Both the position numbers and the translations under genes were made by a program. Of a stretch of 64,000 nt of DNA, positions 1 through 8,925 are shown in pieces; position 1 is the first letter of the stretch, and each line of letters opens with the position of its first letter. Source of the stretch: Beijerinckia sp. 28-YEA-48 (GTDB lineage Bacteria > Pseudomonadota > Alphaproteobacteria > Rhizobiales > Beijerinckiaceae); NCBI RefSeq assembly GCF_900104955.1, contig NZ_FNSI01000001.1, forward strand, positions 3,320,001 to 3,384,000, given 5' to 3'. The notes under the pieces are model-generated. The model saw only the letters and a list, made by a program, of their open reading frames with translations. It was not told the origin of the DNA and searched no databases.

Positions 1-887
1 ATAGGCTGCGCCGCCTGGTCGAGGAACTTCTTGGTGACGTCCGGCGAGCGGATGACTGCTACCGCATCTTTGTTGATCTTGTCGATGATCGCATCGGGCG
101 TGCCCGGCGGAGCCACCAAGGCAAACCAGGCGATGGCCGAAAAGCCTTTCAGGCCGGATTCCGACACCGTCGGCACATCCGGCAGGTCGGGCGAGCGCTC
201 GAGCGAGCAGACGCCGATGATCTTCAGCATGCCGCCGCGATGCTGCGGCAGCGATTGCGAAATATTGTCGAAAAAGACGTCGACATGGCCGGCGACGAGA
301 TCGTTCAACGCCGGGGCGGTGCCGCGATAGGGCACGTGGTTGAACTTGACGCCGGCCATGCTCTCAAACAGCGCCGCAGTCAGATGCGACGTGCTGCCAT
401 TGCCCTGATTGGCGCAATTGATCTTGCCTGGATTGGCCTTCGCCTTGGCGATCAGTTCGGCGATGGTCGAGACGCCAAGCTTGTTGCTGACATCGACCAC
501 ATTGGTGGCCGAGCCGATGATCGTGATCGGTTTGAACTTGGTCGCATCATAGGCGAGCTTGGGATAGAGATTTTGATTGATGGCGATCGGCGGCGGCGGT
601 GCGGCGAGCAAGGTATAACCATCAGGCGCGGCGAAGGCCACGGCCTCGGCGCCGACATTGCCAGCCGCCCCAGTGCGGTTCTCGATGACGACCGGTTGTT
701 TCCAGACCTGGGTAAGTACGTCGGCGATCAAGCGTGGCAGCGCATCGGCCGTGCCGCCGGCGGGAAACGGCACGATGATGCGCACGCTCTGGGTCGGCCA
801 ATTAGCGGCGCTTTGTGCCAGAGCCTTTGGCGCCAGCGCGGCGGCGCCCGAAGCCAGTAAGGCCGAATTAAAGCGACGACGATCCAT
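1..887 (-). CDS. TTT-family (Bug/TctC) periplasmic substrate-binding protein, C-terminus outside window
   Basis: This is a periplasmic solute-binding protein of the tripartite tricarboxylate transporter family, which captures carboxylates for a TctAB-type permease. About 295 codons are visible; family members are near 325 residues, so only a short C-terminal piece is missing. The start at 887 has a GGAGG site just upstream. The N-terminus carries three arginines at residues 3-5, a hydrophobic stretch and an ALA-Q cleavage site, which could be a Tat or Sec signal. The family hallmarks are the early VPFPAGG stretch and the NRTGAAGNVGAEAV / APDGYTLL segment. It lies 11 bases after the gentisate-dioxygenase-like gene, so it probably imports the aromatic acid that this module degrades. 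No TctA or TctB gene is visible here, as is common for Bug proteins. Confidence 0.88.
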   Translation of the reverse strand, partial: MDRRRFNSALLASGAAALAPKALAQSAANWPTQSVRIIVPFPAGGTADALPRLIADVLTQVWKQPVVIENRTGAAGNVGAEAVAFAAPDGYTLLAAPPPPIAINQNLYPKLAYDATKFKPITIIGSATNVVDVSNKLGVSTIAELIAKAKANPGKINCANQGNGSTSHLTAALFESMAGVKFNHVPYRGTAPALNDLVAGHVDVFFDNISQSLPQHRGGMLKIIGVCSLERSPDLPDVPTVSESGLKGFSAIAWFALVAPPGTPDAIIDKINKDAVAVIRSPDVTKKFLDQAAQP

Positions 888-898
888 GATTTCCTCCC

Positions 899-2101
899 TC
901 AAGCGACGATCTGTATCGTCTCGTTCTTCTCATTTTTGCCCTGGGCGCGATATTGGCCGATCTTCTGGATCAGTGGTGCGTCTGACATGGAGTAGAGCAC
1001 CGCATCCTGGGTCCCTGTGTTGACATGACGCCGCCAGAGGAAGTTCGGCACGACGAAAATGTCGTTCTCTTCCCAATCATAGGTGGTACCAGCAATTTCC
1101 GTCTGCCCACGCCCCTGCATCACCACATAGGCCGTGCTCGCCGTTTCGCGCTTGAAGCGCGTTTCCTCGCCGGCACGCAGTAATTGCGCGCCATAGCCGA
1201 CCGTTGGAAACAGCGAAGCGCCATTCACCGGGTTGACGATGTCGAGGAGGATCCCCTCGAACGGATCGCCCGCTTCGCCGCGCAGCGCCGAGAGCGCCGC
1301 GACGATATCCTTGCCGCGATAGTGAATATGCGGGCTGGTGTCATGGCCAATGCCACGCGCGGCGGTGGCGAAACGCGGCACCAATCCGCCCTGGCCATAG
1401 AGCCGCTGCGAATAACTTGGCGGCAGGCTTTGCTTTTGCACCCGCGCATTGGCCGGTGCATCCGGCATATCCTCATCGAGCCAGATGAGATCGAGAAATT
1501 CAAGCACCGGCCAATCGAGCGTGTCGATCCAGGTGACAGGCTCATTGGAATCATTGCCGTGATCGTGCCAGGTGCCGTTGGGCGTGAGGATGATGTCGCC
1601 GCGCTCGGCCGCGCAACGCTCGCCCTCCACCGTCGTATAGCCGCCCTTGCGCGACAGAATGGTGCGGCTGGCATTGGGCGAATGCATGTGGGCCGGGGCC
1701 AGATCGCCGGAATTGTAGATGGAGACGGCGCAACGCAAGGTGGCCGTCACCTGCAAGCGGCCCGCGAGGCCCGGATTGGTCAAGAGGAACTGTTGCCGAT
1801 CGGCGAATTCGATTGGCGAGATATTGGCGTTGCGCGCCACATCGGCGATGCGATCGAGGTAAGGCGAAATCTCGCGCCACTTCCACAGATGCGGCAGCGC
1901 CTTCATCTGCGCGGCGGCGACACGTCCTTGCGCCAGTTTGCCGGCGGGAACGAGGCCGGTTTCCTTGAACCACGGCCGTTGCGCCGGTGCATTGGCCTGG
2001 GTGCGCAACCAGATGTTGAGTTTGCCCGCCTCCGCATTGAGCGCCTCCATGGCGGCACGCGCATCGGTGGGCACACCGCGCGGTGGCTGTGGTTGGGTCA
2101 T
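899..2101 (-). CDS. Gentisate 1,2-dioxygenase-like bicupin ring-cleavage dioxygenase
   Basis: A 400-residue bicupin protein of the gentisate/salicylate/1-hydroxy-2-naphthoate dioxygenase family, which uses Fe(II) and O2 to cleave the ring between the carboxyl-bearing and hydroxyl-bearing carbons. The N-terminal cupin holds the likely iron ligands H138 and H140 in AHMHSPNAS and H179 in GTWHDHGN; a second cupin follows in the C-terminal half. I chose the ATG at 2101 because GGGAGG precedes it; the open frame runs further upstream to 2275, but that would cross the divergent promoter. Textbook gentisate dioxygenases have HRHTxSALR at the first metal site, whereas this one has HMHSPNASR, so the substrate may be a gentisate analogue. 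It is cotranscribed with the binding protein at 1-887 and divergent from the Rieske operon. Confidence 0.85.
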   Translation of the reverse strand: MTQPQPPRGVPTDARAAMEALNAEAGKLNIWLRTQANAPAQRPWFKETGLVPAGKLAQGRVAAAQMKALPHLWKWREISPYLDRIADVARNANISPIEFADRQQFLLTNPGLAGRLQVTATLRCAVSIYNSGDLAPAHMHSPNASRTILSRKGGYTTVEGERCAAERGDIILTPNGTWHDHGNDSNEPVTWIDTLDWPVLEFLDLIWLDEDMPDAPANARVQKQSLPPSYSQRLYGQGGLVPRFATAARGIGHDTSPHIHYRGKDIVAALSALRGEAGDPFEGILLDIVNPVNGASLFPTVGYGAQLLRAGEETRFKRETASTAYVVMQGRGQTEIAGTTYDWEENDIFVVPNFLWRRHVNTGTQDAVLYSMSDAPLIQKIGQYRAQGKNEKNETIQIVA

Positions 2102-2208
2102 GGACGCATCCTCCCATTTGTATCCAGTCTTCAGCAGGCCGGTTCGCAGCAGACTTGAAGTCAGGGTTTCGGCCTTGTCAACACAGTTGCCTGGTGACCG
2201 TCCCAACA

Positions 2209-2238
2209 TTGACTTGACCGGAGGGCTGGCGCTTATAT
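2209..2238 (+). promoter_or_regulatory. Candidate promoter for the Rieske operon in the divergent intergenic region
   Basis: TTGACT at 2209-2214 and TTATAT at 2233-2238 are separated by 18 bases and lie 37 bases before the ATG at 2275. An overlapping TTGACC occurs at 2214-2219. The whole 173-base region 2102-2274 separates two divergent aromatic-catabolism transcripts, so it should hold both promoters. No regulator gene sits beside it in this window. The assignment rests on sequence resemblance only. Confidence 0.4.
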
Positions 2239-2274
2239 GCGGCTGCGTGGAGAAGCCCATCGCAAGGAAAAACA

Positions 2275-3540
2275 ATGAGCCAACAGGCCGAAATTGAACG
2301 CTCCGTGGAGGGAATGCCCAACTGGTCCGGAGACGGTTTTACCCGTGTCCCCTATTGGGTGTTCCAGCGCGACGATGTCTATGCGCGCGAACAGGAAGCG
2401 ATCTTCCAAGGACCGGTCTGGCACTATCTCTGCCTTGAAGCAGACATTGCCGAGGGCGGCGATTTCTTCACCACCTTCGTTGGCGATGCGCCGGTTGTCG
2501 TGACGCGCGATGGCGAAGGCGCCATCCATGCGTTCGAAAATCGCTGCGCCCATCGCGGCGCACTGATCTGCCTCGACGCCAAGGGCAAGGGCAAACGGGA
2601 CTTCGCCTGCGTCTACCACGCCTGGACCTATGACCTCACCGGCAAGCTCACCGGCGTCGCCTTTCAGAAGGGCGTGAAGGGTAAGGGCGGCATGCCGCCT
2701 GACTTCAAGATTTCAGAACATGGGCCGCGCCGCCTGACGGTGACGACGCTGCACGGGCTCGTCTTTGGATCGTTCAGCGCCGATGCGCCGGATTTCAAAA
2801 GCTGGCTCGGACCGGAGATCGAGCCGAAGATTGGCCGCGTGCTGGCCGGCCGCAAGCCGGTGGTTCTTGGACGCTACACCCAGGTGCTGCCCAACAATTG
2901 GAAGCTCTATATCGAGAACGTCAAGGATTCCTACCACGCTAGTATCCTGCATCTGTTCTTCACGACGTTCGAACTGAACCGCCTGTCGCAGAAAGGCGCC
3001 ATCGTCGTCGATGAGACCGGCGGCCATCACATCAGCTATTCGGCCGTTGACCGGAAGGCGAACACGGCGGGCGGCGAATATGCGCAGCAAAAGATCCGCT
3101 CCGACAGCCAGTACAAGCTCGCCGATCCCTCTTTGCTGCAAGGATTCAACGAACTCGGCGACGACGTCACTCTACAAATCCTCTCGGTGTTCCCAACCTT
3201 CGTGCTGCAACAGATTCAGAATTGCATCGCCATCCGGCAGGTGGTGCCCCGCGGGCCTGATCGCACCGACTTGCATTGGACCCTGCTCGGCTTCGAGACC
3301 GACACGCCGGAACAGCGATTGACGCGCCTGAAACAGGCCAATCTCGTCGGGCCTGCCGGCTTCATCTCGATGGAAGACGGCTGCGTCGGCGGCTTCGTGC
3401 AACGCGGTGTCCGAGCGGCGCCGAACGAACAGGCGATCCTACAGATGGGCGGTTCAACGGTTGAAAGCAGCGAGAGCCGTGTCACAGAAGCCTCGATCCG
3501 TGGCTTCTGGAAGGCGTGGCGCGCCCATACCGGCATCTGA
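2275..3540 (+). CDS. Rieske non-heme iron aromatic ring-hydroxylating oxygenase, large subunit
   Basis: The 421-residue catalytic alpha subunit of a ring-hydroxylating oxygenase. The Rieske [2Fe-2S] site is C91-x-H93 and C112-x2-H115. The mononuclear iron site is H221 and H226 in the [13 protein letters not shown] segment with D368 as the third ligand; D218 is the usual bridging aspartate. The KDxYHAS pattern and the long stretch before the Rieske site recall the salicylate 5-hydroxylase/anthranilate/terephthalate branch. AAGGAAAAACA precedes the ATG. The beta subunit follows 15 bases later and a PdxA-like dehydrogenase after that. No ferredoxin or reductase gene is in the window, so electrons must come from components encoded elsewhere. 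Salicylate-to-gentisate hydroxylation would fit the divergent ring-cleavage gene, but the PdxA-like partner fits a carboxylated cis-dihydrodiol better; the substrate is unresolved. Confidence 0.9.
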   Translation: MSQQAEIERSVEGMPNWSGDGFTRVPYWVFQRDDVYAREQEAIFQGPVWHYLCLEADIAEGGDFFTTFVGDAPVVVTRDGEGAIHAFENRCAHRGALICLDAKGKGKRDFACVYHAWTYDLTGKLTGVAFQKGVKGKGGMPPDFKISEHGPRRLTVTTLHGLVFGSFSADAPDFKSWLGPEIEPKIGRVLAGRKPVVLGRYTQVLPNNWKLYIENVKDSYHASILHLFFTTFELNRLSQKGAIVVDETGGHHISYSAVDRKANTAGGEYAQQKIRSDSQYKLADPSLLQGFNELGDDVTLQILSVFPTFVLQQIQNCIAIRQVVPRGPDRTDLHWTLLGFETDTPEQRLTRLKQANLVGPAGFISMEDGCVGGFVQRGVRAAPNEQAILQMGGSTVESSESRVTEASIRGFWKAWRAHTGI

Positions 3541-3555
3541 GATTCACAGGCAGTC

Positions 3556-4035
3556 ATGTCCAGTATCAACAATGATATTTTCTTCGCCATCGCGCGGGTT
3601 CAATCGGACTATGCGCGTTGTATCGACGACGACAGGCTTGAGGAATGGCCCGCCTTCTTCGAGAAGGATTGTCTCTATCGCATCACATCGGCCGCGAGCC
3701 ATCGCGACGGCTATGAAGCCTCGGTCGTCTTCGCCAATTCGCGCGACATGCTGATCGACCGGATCACCGCCCTGCGCGAAGCCAATATTTACGAACGGCA
3801 GTCCTACCGCCATCTCCTCGGCATGCCCTCCATTCTCGGGGCTGAATTGCAGGGCGTGCGCACGGAAACATCGTTCATGGTGGCGCGCATCATGCAGGAC
3901 GGGACGACAGACCTTTACGCCACGGGCCGCTATCTCGATGTCTGGAGCACCGGCGGTGAAGCGCCGAAACTGGTCGAGCGCGTCGTCGTCTGCGACAGCT
4001 CGCGCTTCGACACCTTGCTGGCGATCCCGCTGTGA
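3556..4035 (+). CDS. Aromatic ring-hydroxylating oxygenase, small (beta) subunit
   Basis: A 159-residue protein of the SnoaL/NTF2-like beta-subunit family that packs against the alpha subunit to form the (alpha-beta)3 hexamer and helps set substrate preference. The family pattern is clear: an acidic N-terminal helix with a short CIDDDRLEEWPAFF segment, then a central RDMLIDRI helix followed by an ERQSYRHLLG stretch. It has no metal site, as expected. It starts 15 bases after the alpha subunit stop, and its own stop overlaps the GTG start of the PdxA-like gene in a GTGA junction, implying translational coupling of all three genes. Confidence 0.88.
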   Translation: MSSINNDIFFAIARVQSDYARCIDDDRLEEWPAFFEKDCLYRITSAASHRDGYEASVVFANSRDMLIDRITALREANIYERQSYRHLLGMPSILGAELQGVRTETSFMVARIMQDGTTDLYATGRYLDVWSTGGEAPKLVERVVVCDSSRFDTLLAIPL

Positions 4036-4982
4036 GCGGCGCCGCGCTCCCCATCGCCGTAACGCTCGGCGATCCCAACGGCATCGGCCCGGAGATTGCC
4101 GTCAAGGCCGCCATTCATTCCATAGAAACGGGTGGAATACCGCTCATCTTGGTCGGCGATCGTTATGTCGTGGAGCATTACGTTCGACTTGTCGCTCCGG
4201 CGCAATCAATTGTTGATGCCCTATCAGTGCTTGATGTCGATGCCCTGCCGCATCGGCATTTCGCGCCCGGCCGCGTCGATCCCGAGGCTGGACGCGCCAC
4301 CGTCGCTTATCTACGCGCCGCCATGGATGCGGTCGGCGCCGGGCGCGCACGCGGCATTATCGGCTGTCCGCACAATGAGACCGCCATCAATGCCGCTGGC
4401 ATTGCCTTCTCTGGCTATCCCGGCCTGATCGCCGAATTATCCGATCTGCCAGAAGACCAAGTGTTCCTGATGCTGATCGGTGGTGGCCTACGCATCGTCC
4501 ATGCCACCTTGCACGAGCAGCTGTCGAAATCCCTGGCCCGGCTCACGCCCGAACTGGTTGAAGCCGCCGCGACCACCGCTGATGCCGCGCTGCGCCATCT
4601 CGGTATCGCCAAGCCGCGCATCGGCGTTTTCGGTATCAATCCCCACGCCGGCGAGGACGGGCTATTTGGCGACGACGACGAACGGATCACCAAGCCTGCC
4701 GTCGCAAAACTGCTGGCGGCTGGCATTCAAGTCGAAGGCCCTGTCGGCGCCGATCTGATGCTCGGCCGCAAGGACATCGACTGTTTCGTCGCCATGTATC
4801 ACGACCAGGGCCACGTGCCGGTGAAGCTGCTGGCCGGGCGCCACGCCTCGGCCCTGTCGATCGGTGGCAAGGCGCTTTTCTCCAGCACCGGCCATGGCAG
4901 CGCCTTCGACATTGCCGGCAAAGGCATTGCCGATCCCGAAGGCGTGCTGCGTGCGATCGATTTGATCAGTGGTGTCGCCTGA
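4032..4982 (+). CDS. PdxA-family NAD-dependent dehydrogenase (PdxA2/TphB-like)
   Basis: A 316-residue member of the PdxA family (PF04166). It has GDPNGIGPE at residues 13-21, candidate divalent-metal histidines H161, H205 (NPHAGEDG) and H257 (MYHDQGH), and the STGHGSAFDIAGKG segment near 285-299. Canonical PdxA oxidises 4-phosphohydroxy-L-threonine for vitamin B6 synthesis. Paralogues beside Rieske oxygenases, such as TphB of terephthalate catabolism, oxidise and decarboxylate the cis-dihydrodiol made by the oxygenase. Translational coupling to the oxygenase beta subunit (GTGA overlap, GTG start) favours that role here. The stop lies 6 bases from the stop of the convergent enoyl-CoA hydratase gene, with no terminator in between. 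Confidence 0.85.
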   Translation: MSGAALPIAVTLGDPNGIGPEIAVKAAIHSIETGGIPLILVGDRYVVEHYVRLVAPAQSIVDALSVLDVDALPHRHFAPGRVDPEAGRATVAYLRAAMDAVGAGRARGIIGCPHNETAINAAGIAFSGYPGLIAELSDLPEDQVFLMLIGGGLRIVHATLHEQLSKSLARLTPELVEAAATTADAALRHLGIAKPRIGVFGINPHAGEDGLFGDDDERITKPAVAKLLAAGIQVEGPVGADLMLGRKDIDCFVAMYHDQGHVPVKLLAGRHASALSIGGKALFSSTGHGSAFDIAGKGIADPEGVLRAIDLISGVA

Positions 4983-4988
4983 CGCTGC

Positions 4989-5771
4989 TCAAGCGTTCTT
5001 GAAGTTGGGCTTCCGCTTCTCGACGAAGGCCGTCATGCCCTCCTTCTGATCGGCCAGAGAGAAGGTTGCGTGGAAAGTGCGCTTTTCGAAGCGCAATCCA
5101 TCCGACAGAGACATGTCCTGCGCGACGTTGACGCATTCCTTGACCATCATCGCCACCGGCATGGACATGGAGGCGATGGTCTGCGCCGTGGCGATGGCGT
5201 CATCGAGCAATTTGTCGGCCGGGACAACGCGGGCGACGAGACCGGCGCGCTCCGCTTCGGCCGCATCCATCATGCGGCCGGTGAGGCACATTTCCATCGC
5301 CTTGGCCTTGCCGACGGCGCGGGTGAAACGTTGCGTCCCCCCCATGCCGGGGATGACACCGAGCTTGATCTCCGGCTGGCCGAATTTCGCCGTGTCGGCA
5401 GCGAGAATGAAATCGCACATCATCGCCAGCTCACAGCCGCCGCCGAGCGCGAAGCCGGCAACAGCGGCGATGACAGGCTTGCGCGCCCGCACCAGAATGT
5501 CCCAAGGACCGAATTTGTCGGTCTTGAACATATCCATGAAGCCGAGCACCTGCATTTCCTTGATGTCGGCGCCGGCGGCGAAAGCCTTGGCCGATCCGGT
5601 GATGACCATGGCGCCGATGCTGTCGTCGACCTCGAAGGAGGCGACCGCATCGGTGACGTCGAGCATGATCTGCCGGTTCAGGGCATTCAGCGCATCAGGC
5701 CGGTTGAGCGTGATGAGGCCGACGCGCTCGCGGCGCTCGACGAGAATGGTTTCATAGGTCTTGGTCGACAT
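4989..5771 (-). CDS. Enoyl-CoA hydratase (crotonase family)
   Basis: A 260-residue crotonase-fold enzyme that hydrates trans-2-enoyl-CoA to 3-hydroxyacyl-CoA. The two catalytic glutamates of true hydratases are present, E114 in [11 protein letters not shown] and E134 in [15 protein letters not shown], with the 20-residue spacing seen in mitochondrial ECHS1. The oxyanion-hole motifs AFAAGADI and FALGGGCE are intact. The ATG has GGAG 7 bases upstream. It is the last gene of the long minus-strand operon, 2 bases after mmsB. With the isobutyryl-CoA dehydrogenase it would hydrate methacrylyl-CoA in valine breakdown. Confidence 0.92.
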   Translation of the reverse strand: MSTKTYETILVERRERVGLITLNRPDALNALNRQIMLDVTDAVASFEVDDSIGAMVITGSAKAFAAGADIKEMQVLGFMDMFKTDKFGPWDILVRARKPVIAAVAGFALGGGCELAMMCDFILAADTAKFGQPEIKLGVIPGMGGTQRFTRAVGKAKAMEMCLTGRMMDAAEAERAGLVARVVPADKLLDDAIATAQTIASMSMPVAMMVKECVNVAQDMSLSDGLRFEKRTFHATFSLADQKEGMTAFVEKRKPNFKNA

Positions 5772-5773
5772 GG

Positions 5774-6670
5774 CTAGTCTCCGGAACGGGCGCGAATGGC
5801 GTTAATGATGGCCGAGAAATCCTCGCCGGCGTGACCGGCGGCGTTGAACGTGTCGTAAATGTCCTTGGCGTGGGCGCCAAGCGCGCAATCAGCATGGGCG
5901 GCGCGCGCCGCCTCCATGGCGAGCGACAGATCCTTGAGCATCAGTTCGGCGGCGAAGCCCGGCTTATAGCCGTTGTTGGCCGGGCTCGTCGGCACCGGCC
6001 CCGGCACCGGGCAATAGTTGTTCATCGACCAGCACTGGCCGGATGCGGTCGAGACCACATCGAACAAGGCCTGATGCGACAGGCCGAGCTTTTCGGCCAG
6101 AACGAAGGCCTCGCCGACGGCGATCATCGAAATGCCGAGCACCATATTGTTGCAGATTTTCGCTGCCTGGCCGGCGCCATCGCCGCCGCAGTGAACGATC
6201 TTCTTACCCATATGGGCGAGCACGGGCTCGCCGGCGGCAAAGGCCTTATCCGATCCACCGACCATGAAGGTCAGTGTGCCGGCCGTCGCCCCGCCGACGC
6301 CGCCCGACACCGGCGCATCGAGCGACAGCATGCCGGCCTTCTGCGCGATCGCATGCGCGGCGCGCGAGCTGGTGACGTCGATGGTCGAGCAATCGACAAA
6401 AAGGGTGCCGCTCTTGGCCTTCGCCAGCGGTCCCTGCGGATCATTGTAGACAGACAGCACATGCTTGCCCGCCGGCAGCATGGTGATGATCACATCGGCG
6501 CCAGCGGCCAAGTCGCCGGCACTTTTGACAATGCGGCCGCCGGCGGTCGCGCCAGCTTTCTGCGCGGTCTCCGAAAGATCAAAGGCCGCCATCGTATGGC
6601 CTGCCTTGACCAGATTGGCGAGCATGGGCGCGCCCATGTTGCCCAAACCAATGAAACCGATCGTCGCCAT
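5774..6670 (-). CDS. mmsB: 3-hydroxyisobutyrate dehydrogenase
   Basis: A 298-residue NAD-dependent beta-hydroxyacid dehydrogenase that oxidises 3-hydroxyisobutyrate to methylmalonate semialdehyde. The Rossmann motif GLGNMGAP lies at residues 8-15, the substrate-binding [11 protein letters not shown] at 118-128, and the catalytic lysine K171 with N175 in [16 protein letters not shown] precedes the ATG. It sits between the 3-hydroxyisobutyryl-CoA hydrolase and the enoyl-CoA hydratase, exactly the order expected for the lower valine pathway. The next enzyme, methylmalonate-semialdehyde dehydrogenase, is not in the window. Confidence 0.93.
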   Translation of the reverse strand: MATIGFIGLGNMGAPMLANLVKAGHTMAAFDLSETAQKAGATAGGRIVKSAGDLAAGADVIITMLPAGKHVLSVYNDPQGPLAKAKSGTLFVDCSTIDVTSSRAAHAIAQKAGMLSLDAPVSGGVGGATAGTLTFMVGGSDKAFAAGEPVLAHMGKKIVHCGGDGAGQAAKICNNMVLGISMIAVGEAFVLAEKLGLSHQALFDVVSTASGQCWSMNNYCPVPGPVPTSPANNGYKPGFAAELMLKDLSLAMEAARAAHADCALGAHAKDIYDTFNAAGHAGEDFSAIINAIRARSGD

Positions 6671-6685
6671 CCGACCCTCCGGATC

Positions 6686-7732
6686 TTATGAATTGAAAAC
6701 CATGTCACCCGCCACGGGCGGGGCGAAGAAAGCGGCGACGTCAGCGGCGCTCACGCCCGCCAGCGTATCGGGCTGCCAACTGGGCTTCTGATCTTTATCG
6801 ACAACCACAGCGCGAATGCCCTCGATCATATCATGACGGCGGATGCAGGCGGTGGCGATGCGATATTCCATGCGCAGGCTTGCCTTGAGATCGTTGGCGG
6901 CCCGCGCTTCGCGCAAAGCGCGCAGGGTCACTTTCAGCGAAGTGGGCGAATGGCGACGCATGCGGTTCGCAGCTTCCGCTAAGAAGTCATTGCCGGCACC
7001 ATCAAGCGCCACAAGAATCTCTTCAATCGTCTTCTTCGAGAAGCCGGCATCGATAGCCGCACGATGCGTCGCCAACGCACTCACCGGCGGCTCGGTCGCA
7101 ACCGAACGGATGGCCGCCTCGACCTCTGCCGCATTTTTCACCTGCGCCAAGGCTTCGATCAACCCGGGCAGCGCAGCGCTGGGGCAATAATAATCGGCCA
7201 TGCCGCAGACGAGCGCGTCGGCGCCCGACATCGGAATGGCAGTGAGCCCGGCCCAGGTGCCGAGTTCGCCAGGCGCGCGGGCGAGCAGATAGGAGCCCCC
7301 CACATCAGGCGAAAAGCCAATCGCCACTTCCGGCATCGCCAGGCGCGTGCGGTCGGTGACGATGCGATGGGAACCGTGGGCGGAAATGCCGACGCCGCCA
7401 CCCATGACGATGCCGTCCATCAACGCGATATAGGGCTTCGGAAAAGCGCTGATGGCCGCGTTGACGATATATTCCTCGCGCCAGAAATCATCGGCGATAT
7501 AGCGGCCAGCCCGCGCCTCGTCATAGATGAGGCGGATATCGCCGCCAGCGCACAGGCCACGCTCGCCCGCACCATCGACCAGCACAGCGACAACAGCCGG
7601 ATCATTCCGCCACGTTTCAAGTGCATCACCCATGACGCGGACCATGTCGCGGCTAAGTGCATTCAGCGCCTTGGGCCGGTTGAGTGTCAGGCGACCAATA
7701 TTCCCCTGCCGCGCCACCACAATATCGTTCAT
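6686..7732 (-). CDS. 3-hydroxyisobutyryl-CoA hydrolase
   Basis: A 348-residue crotonase-superfamily thioesterase that releases 3-hydroxyisobutyrate from its CoA ester. It is longer than an enoyl-CoA hydratase and carries the subfamily signatures GLCAGGDIR, DGIVMGGGVGIS and MPEVAIGFSPDVGGSY, where the glutamate and aspartate of the last segment take part in catalysis. The long C-terminal helical part ending near GDMVFNS is typical of HIBCH proteins. The start codon overlaps the end of the acyl-CoA dehydrogenase gene by 4 bases, and mmsB starts 15 bases downstream. Confidence 0.92.
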   Translation of the reverse strand: MNDIVVARQGNIGRLTLNRPKALNALSRDMVRVMGDALETWRNDPAVVAVLVDGAGERGLCAGGDIRLIYDEARAGRYIADDFWREEYIVNAAISAFPKPYIALMDGIVMGGGVGISAHGSHRIVTDRTRLAMPEVAIGFSPDVGGSYLLARAPGELGTWAGLTAIPMSGADALVCGMADYYCPSAALPGLIEALAQVKNAAEVEAAIRSVATEPPVSALATHRAAIDAGFSKKTIEEILVALDGAGNDFLAEAANRMRRHSPTSLKVTLRALREARAANDLKASLRMEYRIATACIRRHDMIEGIRAVVVDKDQKPSWQPDTLAGVSAADVAAFFAPPVAGDMVFNS

Positions 7733-8910
7733 TGGCCCCGCCCGAGGAGCGCGCGCGATACGATCAGCCGCATGATTTCGTTCGTTCCTTCGAGAATTTG
7801 ATGGACGCGCAGATCTCGCACGATTTTCTCGATGCCGTAATCGGCCAGATAGCCATAGCCGCCATGCAATTGCAGCGCATCATTGGCGACGTTGAATCCG
7901 GTATCGGTGGCGAACTTCTTGGCGCTGGCGCAAAGCCTGGTCGCCTGCGGATCGCCCGCATCCAAGGCCGCAGCGGCACGCCACAACAGGGTGCGGGCCG
8001 CTTCCAGATCGATCTCCATATCGGCGAGGCGGAACTGCAGCGCTTGGAATTCCTCCAGGCGCTTGCCGAAAGCCTGGCGTTCCTTGACATAGGCGCAGGC
8101 TTTATCGAGCGCGCCCTGCCCGCCGCCAATGGAACAGGCGCCAATATTGAGGCGGCCACCGTCAAGGCCACCCATGGCGATACGGAAGCCCATGCCCTCC
8201 TGCCCCAACAATTGCGACGACGGCACCCTGACGTCTTCAAGGATCACCTGACGGGTCGGCTGCGTGTGCCAGCCCATTTTCCTTTCGTTGGCGCCAAACG
8301 ACAGGCCCTTGGCGCCTTTCTCGACGATGAAACAGGAGATGCCGTTCGGCCCGGCGCCGCCGGTGCGCGCCATCACCAGATAGAGATCCGTCGCGCCGGC
8401 GCCGGAGATGAATTGCTTGACGCCGTTGAGAACGAAATCACCGCCGTCCTTGCGGGCGCTGGTGCGCAACGCCGCCGCGTCCGAACCGCAGGACGGCTCC
8501 GTCAGGCAATAGCTCGACAGCATCCTGGCATCGAGCAACGGCGGTAGCCATTGTTGCCGCTGGGCCTCATCGCCGAAGCGGTCGACCATGCCGGCGACCA
8601 TATTATGGATCGACAGATAGGCGGCCGTGGACGGGCAGCCTCTCGCCAGGGCTTCAAAGATCAATGCCGCGTCGAGCCGCGACAGGCCGCTACCGCCATG
8701 ATCGGCGCGAACATAAATCGAAGCCATGCCGAGGCCAGCGGCCGCGCGGAAGACTTCGACGGGGAAATGCTTCTCTTCGTCCCAGCGTAGGGCATGGGGC
8801 GCGATTTCATCCCGCGCAAAAGCCAGCGCCATATCGCGGATCGCGGTTTGCTGTTCGTCGAGCGCGAATTGCACTGTCGGCCCCTCGCCTGCATGCGGCT
8901 TGTCATCCAT
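7729..8910 (-). CDS. Acyl-CoA dehydrogenase, isobutyryl-CoA dehydrogenase type
   Basis: A 393-residue FAD-dependent acyl-CoA dehydrogenase. The FAD/substrate signature CLTEPSCGSDAA lies near residues 135-146, and the C-terminal HQILEGTNEIMR segment supplies the probable catalytic base E374. Its length and motif wording resemble mitochondrial ACAD8, and the next two genes complete isobutyryl-CoA breakdown to methylmalonate semialdehyde, so I assign isobutyryl-CoA as the likely substrate. A 2-methylbutyryl- or aryl-isobutyryl-CoA substrate cannot be excluded given the ligase and importer genes upstream. AAAGG precedes the ATG; the PaaK-like gene ends 15 bases before it. Confidence 0.9.
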   Translation of the reverse strand: MDDKPHAGEGPTVQFALDEQQTAIRDMALAFARDEIAPHALRWDEEKHFPVEVFRAAAGLGMASIYVRADHGGSGLSRLDAALIFEALARGCPSTAAYLSIHNMVAGMVDRFGDEAQRQQWLPPLLDARMLSSYCLTEPSCGSDAAALRTSARKDGGDFVLNGVKQFISGAGATDLYLVMARTGGAGPNGISCFIVEKGAKGLSFGANERKMGWHTQPTRQVILEDVRVPSSQLLGQEGMGFRIAMGGLDGGRLNIGACSIGGGQGALDKACAYVKERQAFGKRLEEFQALQFRLADMEIDLEAARTLLWRAAAALDAGDPQATRLCASAKKFATDTGFNVANDALQLHGGYGYLADYGIEKIVRDLRVHQILEGTNEIMRLIVSRALLGRGQ

Positions 8911-8925
8911 GCGATGCCTTTTCGA

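Noticed and set aside
2102..2275. Upstream extension of the gentisate dioxygenase-like frame to 2275
   Set aside because: It would span the divergent intergenic region; the ATG at 2101 has a GGGAGG site.
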